A stretch of DNA of 64,000 nt from contig DAHXMI010000010.1 of NCBI GenBank assembly GCA_027365565.1, positions 62,001 to 126,000 of the forward strand. The letters are read 5' to 3'. Of this stretch, positions 1 through 7,575 are shown piece after piece (position 1 is the stretch's first letter; each line of letters starts with the position of its first letter). Made by a program: the position numbers and the translations under genes. This DNA comes from JAMCYG01 sp027365565 (lineage in GTDB: Archaea > Micrarchaeota > Micrarchaeia > Micrarchaeales > Micrarchaeaceae). The notes under the pieces were generated by a model. The model saw nothing but the letters and a program-made list of their open reading frames with translations. It was not told the origin of the DNA and did no database searches.

Positions 1-227
1 CTTCTGCGTTCACAACCAACTACAACAACATCACCAAGCTGTCATGGTTCAGGGGCGAGCCGCTGTCAAACTTCGCGCTCGTATTCAACCAACAGCAGAG
101 CCTGCAGGATGAGGTGACGTCGTTCTTCAGCGGGCTGTACAACGCGCTGGGCATCTTCGTGTATGTGATAGTCATAGCCGCAATAGCGCTGGTTGCCGCG
201 TACGCGTATTACAGGACTAACGGCTGA
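1..227 (+). CDS. C-terminal end of a membrane-anchored protein (partial)
   Basis: The reading frame is open from the window edge to TGA at 225-227 and gives the last 74 residues of a protein that begins upstream. The visible part is polar and Asn/Gln-rich, then has one hydrophobic helix of about 20 residues (roughly visible residues 51-70) and a short tail ending in RTNG, so it is probably anchored by its C-terminus. The stop lies 10 bases before the pheS start. I do not recognise the family. Confidence 0.55.
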   Translation, partial: SAFTTNYNNITKLSWFRGEPLSNFALVFNQQQSLQDEVTSFFSGLYNALGIFVYVIVIAAIALVAAYAYYRTNG

Positions 228-237
228 GGTGCTTGCT

Positions 238-1704
238 TTGGACGAGATGCTCTTGAGGGTTCTTAAGGCGATAGAGGGCAACCCCGGCGCCGAAATAGAC
301 GGCCTGTCGAAGTCTTCCTCCATAGACAGAGGTACGCTTATATCATCAGTAAAGGCCCTTGAGGCCGACAAGTACGTGCGATTCAAGAGCGAGACCTGGT
401 ACAAGGTGGAGCCAACTAAGGAAGGGTTATCCTACAGAAAGGCATTTCCTGAGGAGGAGCTGTTGGAGTCCCTACACGGCCATGGGGGCGACATGCCACT
501 CTCAAATGTAAAGAATCAGATAGGGCTTATATGGGCAAAGAAGAATGGCTGGATAGAGATAGTGGAGGGCAGGGTAAAGGCCCTGAAACCCGAGAAGGGA
601 GAGTACGCCCAGAGGAAGCTGCTGGAAGCGCTTCTGTCCAGCAATAAGGATAGTGTAGCAGAGGCGGTAAAGTCGCACAAGGAGCTGGTCAAGAATCTTG
701 AGGGTAGGAAACTGCTGTCGGTAAGCAGCTCAGAGCTGATAAGCGACATACATGTTACAGAAAAGGGGAAAGAAGCCGCGAAGGGGACCGCTAGCAAGGG
801 CGAGATAGCCGAGCTCAGCAGGGAAATCATAGCAAGGCGAGAATGGGAAGGTAAGGAATTCAGGAAGTATGACATAGATGCGGTAGTGGATGGCGTATAC
901 CCTGCAAGGCGGCACCCGGTCATGGAGTTCATAGACATCGTCAGGAACACATGGCTGAGGATGGGGTTCACCGAGATAGAGGGGCCGATGGTTGAGAGCG
1001 CATTCTGGAACTTCGACACCCTTTTCGTGCCGCAGGACCATCCCGCCAGGGACAAGCAGGATACCTTCTTCCTGAAGAACCCCTCGTCCATCGAGATCGA
1101 CGATGCGGAGCTGAAGTCCAGCATAGCGAAGATGCACAAGAAGGGATGGCAGATGCCGTGGAGGGAAAACGCGGCGCAGCAGGCGCTCCTCAGGACACAG
1201 ACGACCGCATCGACAATAAGGCATGTGAGGAAGATCGCTTCATCGCTGAAGAAGGGAGAGACAGCGAAGCTCTTCTCTGTCGGCAGGACATTCAGGAATG
1301 AGAGCATAGATTACAAGCATCTCGCAGAATTCTACCAGATAGACGGAATGATAATAGGCGACAACCTGGGCCTGTCGAACCTCATACATGTTATATCGGA
1401 GTTCTACTCCAGGCTGGGCCTTGTAATGGGCAGGGAGGTCCACATAAGGCCGTCATACTTCCCGTTCGTAGAGCCGGGAATGGAGGTATACTACCTGCCA
1501 GGAGACGGCAGCAGCGTGGAGCTGCTTGGAAGCGGAGTGATAAGGGAGGAGATATCCAAGGCGATGGGCACCAGGAAAAGCATACTCGCATGGGGCGGAG
1601 GTATCGACAGGCTGCTCCTGAAAAGTCTCAAGGTAGACTCGATAGTGGAGCTTTACAGGAACAACGTCGGATGGCTTAGGGATAGGAGAGAGATAGAGTT
1701 GTGA
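238..1704 (+). CDS. pheS: Phenylalanine--tRNA ligase, alpha subunit
   Basis: Catalytic subunit of the heterotetrameric cytosolic enzyme that charges tRNA-Phe. The N-terminal part is a winged-helix-like region typical of archaeal PheS. The class II core follows: motif 1 around HPVMEFIDIVRNTW, motif 2 with FRNESIDYKHLAEFYQ, and motif 3 ending AWGGGIDRLLL. Length (488 residues) suits the archaeal family. I chose TTG at 238 because a GAGGTG ribosome-binding core ends 6 bases before it; GTG 229 and ATG 247 are in-frame alternatives. The stop overlaps the start region of pheT, so the two subunits are probably translationally coupled. Confidence 0.95.
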   Translation: MDEMLLRVLKAIEGNPGAEIDGLSKSSSIDRGTLISSVKALEADKYVRFKSETWYKVEPTKEGLSYRKAFPEEELLESLHGHGGDMPLSNVKNQIGLIWAKKNGWIEIVEGRVKALKPEKGEYAQRKLLEALLSSNKDSVAEAVKSHKELVKNLEGRKLLSVSSSELISDIHVTEKGKEAAKGTASKGEIAELSREIIARREWEGKEFRKYDIDAVVDGVYPARRHPVMEFIDIVRNTWLRMGFTEIEGPMVESAFWNFDTLFVPQDHPARDKQDTFFLKNPSSIEIDDAELKSSIAKMHKKGWQMPWRENAAQQALLRTQTTASTIRHVRKIASSLKKGETAKLFSVGRTFRNESIDYKHLAEFYQIDGMIIGDNLGLSNLIHVISEFYSRLGLVMGREVHIRPSYFPFVEPGMEVYYLPGDGSSVELLGSGVIREEISKAMGTRKSILAWGGGIDRLLLKSLKVDSIVELYRNNVGWLRDRREIEL

Positions 1705-1706
1705 GC

Positions 1707-3365
1707 ATGGCAACTATAGCGTTCAAAGTGAAGGACCTGGAAAGGGACATCGGCAGCATGAAGGAGCTGGGGGAGCGCGTCCAGGATCTTGGCATGGAAA
1801 TAGAGGCTTCGGACGGCGGCGAGATTACTTTTGACATAAGCCCGAACAGGCCTGATATGCTCGACTATACGGGATTCGTCAGGGCTTACAGGCAGTTCCT
1901 CGGCAAGGAGAGGCCGGACATCGGCAAATACAGGGTGGGTAGGGCTCCGTTCCTTGAAGTAACGGTCATGCCTTCCGTGAAGGGGGTGAGGCCGTTCATC
2001 GCCGCGATGGTTGTGAAGGGCGTAAACCTGAAGGACGGGAGACTGAAATACCTGATAAACTTCACCGAGAAGTTCAGCATAACATATGGCAGGAGGAGGA
2101 AGAAGATAGCCATGGGGCTGCACAACCTCGATGCGGTAAAAGGTAATCTCATATACGAAGCCTCGCATGATGGAAGGTTCGTTCCTCTCGGATCCGATAA
2201 TGAGACGTCGTTCGCGGAGATACTCGAGAGGCACAGCAAAGGAGTAGAGTACGGCTACACCGTCGCGAGGGGCAGGGGCAGGACGATGTACCCATACCTG
2301 AAGGACTCGGAGAAGATTCTCTCTATGATACCTATCATTAACTCGAAGGCCACTGCAGTCAGGGAGAGTACAACCGCACTATTCATTGACATAACAGGCA
2401 CGGACAGGAGGGCTGTTGAAAGGGCGCTGGACATACTCGCATGCTCGTTCATAGACCAGGGATGCGAGGTGCACCCTTGCATTATAAAGTATGGTAGCAT
2501 GGCGGAACACACCCCGAGCCTGGGTGCGAGAAGAATAGCAGTAAGCACAGCAAAGGCGAGCAGCAGGATAGGGGTGCCAATGACATCCAATGAAATGCTG
2601 GCACACGCATCGAAGATGGGATATGGCACAAAGGCGGAAGGAAAAAGGGCCGTGCTGGAGTTGCCGCCGTACAGGCTTGACCTGATAAATGACCAGGATG
2701 TCATAGAGGACATTGCGGTCGGGTACGGCTACAGGAACATCACTCCGAAACCGATCTTCACTGCCGGTGCGGCCGGTGCGGAGCATAAGAACCCAGTTGT
2801 ACGTGCTGCACTTGAGAAACTCATGGTGGGGCTCGGCTACACGGAGGCGCTCAACATGCACCTCACCAACGAGGAAATAAACTTTTCCAACATGGGGAGG
2901 AAGCATGATGAGAAATCGGCGGTCGAGGTCGCCGAGTCCAAGACGGAAGCGATAACGATGCTCAGGACGAGCATACTTCCACAGCTGCTCCAGAATCTCG
3001 GTGCATCCACTTCGGAGAGGATGCCGCAGAGACTGTTCGAGGTAGGGAGTGTCTTCCGTGTCAGGGACGGCATAGTGGTAGAGGATATTACGATCGGCTT
3101 CCTGAGTGAGCACTCGAAGGCGAACCTTGCCGAGGCGAGGACGGTTGTCAACTACATCATTGACCTGCTGAAGCTGAAAGCCAACATTAAGAGCGGGAAC
3201 GATCCATCGATGATAGAGGGCAGGACCGGGACCGTCGCGGATGGGGCTGGAGCCGTGCACCGGGGAGTGTTCGGAGAACTGCATCCGGAAGTGCTGACCA
3301 AGTTCGGGATAGAGGAACCGGTTGTCGGCGGTGAGATAGTCGTCGAGGCCGACGTTAAGCGCTGA
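1707..3365 (+). CDS. pheT: Phenylalanine--tRNA ligase, beta subunit
   Basis: Beta subunit of PheRS. It is about 552 residues, the short archaeal/eukaryotic form rather than the roughly 800-residue bacterial form. A B3/B4-type editing region lies in the first half. A B5-type segment (PYRLDLINDQDVIEDIAVGYGY cut here to its core, RLDLINDQDVIEDIAVGYGY) is followed by a catalytic-like class II fold. ATG 1707 gives an N-terminus starting MATIAFKVKDLE, like other archaeal PheT; GTG 1701, overlapping the pheS stop, is possible. It is convergent with the HAD-like gene 21 bases away. Confidence 0.94.
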   Translation: MATIAFKVKDLERDIGSMKELGERVQDLGMEIEASDGGEITFDISPNRPDMLDYTGFVRAYRQFLGKERPDIGKYRVGRAPFLEVTVMPSVKGVRPFIAAMVVKGVNLKDGRLKYLINFTEKFSITYGRRRKKIAMGLHNLDAVKGNLIYEASHDGRFVPLGSDNETSFAEILERHSKGVEYGYTVARGRGRTMYPYLKDSEKILSMIPIINSKATAVRESTTALFIDITGTDRRAVERALDILACSFIDQGCEVHPCIIKYGSMAEHTPSLGARRIAVSTAKASSRIGVPMTSNEMLAHASKMGYGTKAEGKRAVLELPPYRLDLINDQDVIEDIAVGYGYRNITPKPIFTAGAAGAEHKNPVVRAALEKLMVGLGYTEALNMHLTNEEINFSNMGRKHDEKSAVEVAESKTEAITMLRTSILPQLLQNLGASTSERMPQRLFEVGSVFRVRDGIVVEDITIGFLSEHSKANLAEARTVVNYIIDLLKLKANIKSGNDPSMIEGRTGTVADGAGAVHRGVFGELHPEVLTKFGIEEPVVGGEIVVEADVKR

Positions 3366-3386
3366 TCGGCGTTGCACGTATCAGGA

Positions 3387-4076
3387 TCAGGCGGTCAGCG
3401 CATCTATTATCTTCCTGTCCTTGATGCCGTTGGTGTGTATGTCGGCTTCGGTTCCCATGAGGCCCTTGCTTTCGGGGCCGGGAACCGCTATGGTTTTCAA
3501 CCCCTGCGATTTCGCTGCAGCTATCATGTCGGGATTCGCGCTCAGGACAAAAATATCATTTTTCTCAACGCTGCCGTGCTTAGCCTTTATCGCCGCGAGT
3601 GCGGCGGCGAGCAGGTCGGCATATGTCCTGCCGCTGGAACCGTAAGTCCCGATGTCGAAGTATCCTTTTATACCTGCGCGGTCCATGTTGAGCGTAGCTA
3701 TCCTCTCAAGCTCGCCGGTAACCACGCAAAGCTCTACTCCCTTTTCCCTTATTGACCTTAGCGTATTATCTGCACCGCCGACCATGATGGATTTGTTGCT
3801 TGCGATATGCGCCATGCCGCCGTAGTTGTTGTACGAGTACTGCAGCTCCTCGAGGAACGGCCCCATTTTCTCCTTTATCATGCTCTCCTGCACGCCTTGC
3901 TCCTTCAGTATGGCCTCCGCAGTCATGCGCGCCGTCATTCCGGCATACCTGCCGAGATCCAGCGCGCTGAGCTGCAGGCCGAATATGTTCCTTATCGCCT
4001 CTATGTAGTATGCGCTGTCAGCACTGTAGTTGAGCAGTGCGCCTTTTATGTCTATCAATGCGAATCGCTTCTGCAT
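3387..4076 (-). CDS. HAD-superfamily protein with degenerate catalytic motifs
   Basis: The 229-residue protein has a HAD-like plan: an N-terminal motif I (LIDIKGALL, D9), a helical cap around residues 20-95, motif II with T120 (VVTGE) and a motif IV region at 177-184. In phosphatases motif I is DxDGT. Here D9 is kept, but the second Asp is K11 and the Thr is Ala. In motif IV the usual GDSxxD reads LSANPD, so the first Asp is missing. It may therefore be non-catalytic or act on an unusual substrate. An AT-rich stretch after the start (4077-4130) holds a plausible promoter. Confidence 0.7.
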   Translation of the reverse strand: MQKRFALIDIKGALLNYSADSAYYIEAIRNIFGLQLSALDLGRYAGMTARMTAEAILKEQGVQESMIKEKMGPFLEELQYSYNNYGGMAHIASNKSIMVGGADNTLRSIREKGVELCVVTGELERIATLNMDRAGIKGYFDIGTYGSSGRTYADLLAAALAAIKAKHGSVEKNDIFVLSANPDMIAAAKSQGLKTIAVPGPESKGLMGTEADIHTNGIKDRKIIDALTA

Positions 4077-4162
4077 TCTAACACCAGATTAAGATTTATT
4101 TGCAAAAATAAAGTTAAAGGTATAGGTATACGTAGTGAAAGCGCGGGACTGCAAGGAACTGG

Positions 4163-4855
4163 TTATATCCCGTGGAACCAGTGGCCTCCGCTTGTCCCCT
4201 TCACTTTCTTCTTTCCGAAAAGGCCGCCACGCTTGCTTTTAACTTCGGCCTTCACGTACTCGTTCAGGATATCAGGGTGCTCGACGGCATACGAGTCCTG
4301 CCATTCGTGGAACTCGCCCATCTTCTTCTTGAACGCATCCTCGGTCTTGGCCTCGTACTCCGGCCTTATTTTTCTCCATTCCTCAGTCTTTATACCGTAT
4401 GGGGCAGTCTCCCTGACCCTCTGCGGATTGAACGTGTATCTGAAGAACGCGTTGTAGTAGTCGTAGTCCTGTTCCTCTACCGCCGCAGGGTCTATGTGAA
4501 TGTTCTGCGTTCCGAGGAACTCTATCAGCTCCTCGCGGCTCATCTTCTCCTTCAGGTTGCCGGAGCCCACGTTGTTGTATGTGACGAGTATGGTGCCCTT
4601 GACGTAGTTCACTGTTGCCTTTATGACCGGCTCGAGCAGCATAAGCCTGTACTGCAGCCTTGCGGCATGGGGTATGTCTATCAGTTCCTTCTGCGATATG
4701 TTCGAGAACATCACTCTCTTAATGGTCCTGTAGGGAACTACGTACTTCTTGCCGTTCTCCTCAACAGACCATTGGAAATTCTCGCTGCCCGGTTCGTTCT
4801 TCCTTGCTGTAGCCCTCTTGTTGAAGTCCGATATTATCTCGTCTATTCTCTCCAT
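4163..4855 (-). CDS. Uncharacterised protein downstream of the Tes-like gene
   Basis: The 230-residue soluble protein lies 47 bases after the radical SAM gene on the same strand, so the two are probably co-transcribed. I placed the start at the ATG giving MERIDEIISDF. The frame stays open to 4954, but that stretch encodes an Arg-rich artefact lying over the Gly/Cys tail of the upstream gene. Residues 60-100 (LMLLEPVIKATVNYVKGTIL and the following VTYN) loosely resemble a heavy-metal-associated beta-alpha-beta fold, without a CxxC motif. The C-terminus is basic and Gly-rich, ending GGHWFHGI. Function is unknown; linkage suggests a role with the Tes-like enzyme. Confidence 0.75.
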   Translation of the reverse strand: MERIDEIISDFNKRATARKNEPGSENFQWSVEENGKKYVVPYRTIKRVMFSNISQKELIDIPHAARLQYRLMLLEPVIKATVNYVKGTILVTYNNVGSGNLKEKMSREELIEFLGTQNIHIDPAAVEEQDYDYYNAFFRYTFNPQRVRETAPYGIKTEEWRKIRPEYEAKTEDAFKKKMGEFHEWQDSYAVEHPDILNEYVKAEVKSKRGGLFGKKKVKGTSGGHWFHGI

Positions 4856-4902
4856 GTTCGTCACTTGCTTCGTATTGCTTTTTCGTGGTTCTAACGCTAC
4901 GC

Positions 4903-6897
4903 TCAGTGGCCTCCGCATCCGCATCCTCCGGAGCCGCAGTCTCCTGAGCCGCATGTGCAGCCCGCGCCATCATGCATTCCGGCAGACATGCCGTCTGCTT
5001 CGTGCTCATGATTGTGGCCGTGCTCGTGGCCGCTCTCATGTGCGGGCTTCGGCTGCTGCTGTGCAGCCGCAACCTTCTGCTCCTGGACCATGCCGCTTCC
5101 GGACGAGACCGGCACGCTCTGTGCAAAGGTCTCGTTCACGAAGTTTGCGACCGACTGGCCGCCGTTCACCGGCAGGGCGAAGTAGTCTATCATCTCGCCG
5201 TACGTCTTCATGTACTCGGGCGTGGCCTCGATGGCCTTAACGTCCCTTCTGTACTTGTCGGACGAGTATGTCCAGTCCGGGTGCGATGTCTCCCACTCCT
5301 TTACAGGTATGCTGTACTGCTTCTGCACTTTGTCCCTGTACACTTCCGGAAACACGTTGAACGTGCAGAACGGAAGCACCTCGCCGTCAGGCATTGCGTA
5401 GTGTATGTCACACTTCTCTACCCTGTGTATGTCGTAGGTGTACTCGTCCTGGAAGTGCATCATTCCGATGAAGATCGACTTCATCTGCAGCTTGCCCATG
5501 CTCCCGAAGTCGTGCTTCAGGAATATGCTCATCAGCAGCTTCGAGAAGTTGACGGACTTGGGCTGGTTCTTCTTGTCTATGAACTTCCTTATTCCGATCA
5601 GCGTCTTCACTGCTATGGCCCTCTTCACGAGCTTGCTCTTGCCTTCCATCTCGTCTACGGCCCTCTGCAGGTGCTCGATGAGCCCTGCAGCGTCGAGGAA
5701 CCTGGTAAGAGGCACTATCTTGTTGTCGCTGTCTATGAATATGTATGCGCCTGCACCACACGCGAAGTGAATCGACAGGTCGTACTTGTACTCGCCCGTG
5801 AGGGCTTCTATGAACCTGTTTATCCCGCCAACATACGGCACCGAGAACCAATCGTCCTTCTTTATCGCACCATGGGTCTGCTCCTCTATGAGCTTGATGG
5901 CCCCTGGAATCGATATGCGCTGGCTCTCCCTTTGCCTGGAAGGCATCCTCCCCACCAGCGAAACCGGCTGGAAGTTGACAGCCCTGACCACGTCCGCGTT
6001 GTTTATCGCGAAGTTCACCATGTCCCCAAGCTCATGCTCGTTTATGCCCCTTATCACAGTGGGCACGAGCACGGCATTCAGGCCCGCCTTCCTCAGTGCT
6101 GTGAGTGTTGCAGGAACCTCCCAGTGGTTCTTCGGGTTCGCCCTCTTGCTCACTCCGTCGAAGCTCATGTAGAGAGTGCTGACTCCAGCATGCCTGAACT
6201 TGACTGCAAGCTCAGGATCCTGCGCAATTGTTATTCCAGTGGTATTGAGCTGGATCTGGTCAAAGCCGACCTCCTTCGCCATCTTCACTATCTCTACTAT
6301 CCTAGGATGTAGAGTTGGCTCGCCTCCGGTTATCTGTATCGCGTTGGCCGGTATCGGCTTCTGGCTCCTGAGGTTGACGAATATGTGCCTTATCTCTTCA
6401 AGAGTTGGCTCGTATATTGGCTCTCCTTCCTTCGCGTAGAAGAAGCAGTACCAGCATGAGAGGTGGCACCTGTTCGTAACCACTACGTTTGCAAGTCCAG
6501 TATGCGACTTGTGCCTGCCGCACATTCCGCAGTCGAACGGGCAGTTGGCGCCATTTGTCTCGGAGATGAAGTTCGGGTTCTCGAAGCCCCTCCCGAAGTA
6601 ATTGTACCTGCGCATCTTCATGTACATTTCGTAGTCTTCCCAGTACTTTTCGACAGTCCACTTGTGCTCGGGGCAGTACTTCCTTATCATGACGTTGTCT
6701 CCGTCCTTGTATATTGTGCCAGTCACTATCAGCTTGCACTCCGGGCAGACGGTCTGCGTCCTCTCTATCACAGGCATCTTCTCGATCTCTTCCATCGTCC
6801 TGTGGTAGGGCGCCAGCACCGGGTTTGATGAGTAATCCACCTCACCCTCTTCTATAGTGTCATTCTCTGTGATTTCTATCTGTTGCTCTCCAGCCAT
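4903..6897 (-). CDS. tes: Radical SAM enzyme of the tetraether lipid synthase (Tes, MJ0619-like) family
   Basis: The 664-residue enzyme resembles the family that joins archaeol chains into membrane-spanning tetraethers. Visible Cys groups are C51-x2-C54 with C75 (N-terminal metal site), C119-x3-C123-x2-C126 (auxiliary cluster) and C144-x3-C148-x2-C151 (CHLSCWYC, the SAM-binding iron-sulfur motif). ITGGEPTLHP is the GGE motif. A late FCTFNVFPEVYR segment is family-like. Residues 619-664 are an added His/Gly then Cys/Gly tail with about 8 His and 6 Cys, probably metal-binding. Start ATG 6897 has a GTGAT core 3 bases upstream. The substrate assignment comes from family resemblance, not from this sequence. 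Confidence 0.82.
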   Translation of the reverse strand: MAGEQQIEITENDTIEEGEVDYSSNPVLAPYHRTMEEIEKMPVIERTQTVCPECKLIVTGTIYKDGDNVMIRKYCPEHKWTVEKYWEDYEMYMKMRRYNYFGRGFENPNFISETNGANCPFDCGMCGRHKSHTGLANVVVTNRCHLSCWYCFFYAKEGEPIYEPTLEEIRHIFVNLRSQKPIPANAIQITGGEPTLHPRIVEIVKMAKEVGFDQIQLNTTGITIAQDPELAVKFRHAGVSTLYMSFDGVSKRANPKNHWEVPATLTALRKAGLNAVLVPTVIRGINEHELGDMVNFAINNADVVRAVNFQPVSLVGRMPSRQRESQRISIPGAIKLIEEQTHGAIKKDDWFSVPYVGGINRFIEALTGEYKYDLSIHFACGAGAYIFIDSDNKIVPLTRFLDAAGLIEHLQRAVDEMEGKSKLVKRAIAVKTLIGIRKFIDKKNQPKSVNFSKLLMSIFLKHDFGSMGKLQMKSIFIGMMHFQDEYTYDIHRVEKCDIHYAMPDGEVLPFCTFNVFPEVYRDKVQKQYSIPVKEWETSHPDWTYSSDKYRRDVKAIEATPEYMKTYGEMIDYFALPVNGGQSVANFVNETFAQSVPVSSGSGMVQEQKVAAAQQQPKPAHESGHEHGHNHEHEADGMSAGMHDGAGCTCGSGDCGSGGCGCGGH

Positions 6898-6900
6898 ATC

Positions 6901-6950
6901 ATCACGTGTTTTTATCCCGTTCGAAGGTATTTAAATCCTTTCGGTTTAAA
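6901..6950 (-). promoter_or_regulatory. Probable promoter of the Tes-like gene
   Basis: On the minus strand a purine-rich BRE-like stretch (6938-6946) precedes a TATA box, ATTTAAATA, at 6929-6937. The expected transcription start is near 6908, leaving a leader of about 10 bases that carries GTGAT (6901-6905) before ATG 6897. Confidence 0.55.
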
Positions 6951-7051
6951 AATGCACAGTGTTTCTGAAAATGCAAAGAAAGTATACCGAGGTAAACTTT
7001 AAGAGAAATTGGATAAATATGAAAGAAAATCGATTGGGATGGGGGAGGTAG

Positions 7052-7489
7052 TTACTTGTATGTTGGCGCACCCTTTATTTCGCGCGCTATTATCCCGGTC
7101 TCGAACACATCGTCGAGCAGCCCCTTTACCGACTCGCGCCTGCGCTTGTCTGCGATAGATTTAAGCAGCCCGGCTTCGGTGACCCCTATTATCTTTGAGG
7201 ACTTTTGATCCGGGGCGACCTTTGATTTGGCCACGAAAAGGTAATGCGTTTCGGTACCAGTGGCGTGCTTGCATCCGTCACTGTCAAAGCCGTAGAGGTG
7301 ATTGGTCTTCCTGAGGAAAGATATGTCCTTGCCTGATATGCCTGCCTTCGCGCTTATCGCCCTGATCATCGCATCGTGGTGGCTCTCGTTCTTCTTGACG
7401 TCGCCACCTATGAGCTCGAATCCGCCCTTCTCCTTCGTGACGTAGATCTTATCTTCATTATACAGTAATGAGTACACGCGTTCGCACAT
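7052..7489 (-). CDS. Nudix-fold protein lacking the catalytic glutamates
   Basis: The 145-residue protein aligns without gaps to the Nudix box GX5EX7REUXEEXGU at residues 29-51: G29, E35, R43, I45, G50 and I51 are kept. The three Glu of REUXEE, which bind the catalytic metal, are A44, A47 and K48. Nucleotide hydrolysis by the usual mechanism is therefore unlikely; a ligand-binding or regulatory role is possible. ATG 7489 is preceded by GGTG with 6 bases between; the GTG within that GGTG is in frame but less likely. No functional partner is evident nearby. Confidence 0.7.
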   Translation of the reverse strand: MCERVYSLLYNEDKIYVTKEKGGFELIGGDVKKNESHHDAMIRAISAKAGISGKDISFLRKTNHLYGFDSDGCKHATGTETHYLFVAKSKVAPDQKSSKIIGVTEAGLLKSIADKRRRESVKGLLDDVFETGIIAREIKGAPTYK

Positions 7490-7575
7490 TGCTGCCACCG
7501 ATAATAAACGCTATCTAAGAGTTTTATTTGTTATGATAAAAAGCAGGGAATATTGGGCATTTTGTGTTTTGCCCA

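Noticed and set aside
2379..3377. 332-codon minus-strand frame over pheT
   Set aside because: Shadow of pheT; composition is an artefact of its codon use.
4856..4954. Arg-rich N-terminal extension of the 4163-4855 protein
   Set aside because: It is the Gly/Cys tail of the Tes-like gene read in another frame.
4972..6312. 446-codon plus-strand frame over the Tes-like gene
   Set aside because: Shadow of a strongly supported radical SAM gene; Leu/Arg/His-rich with no domain.
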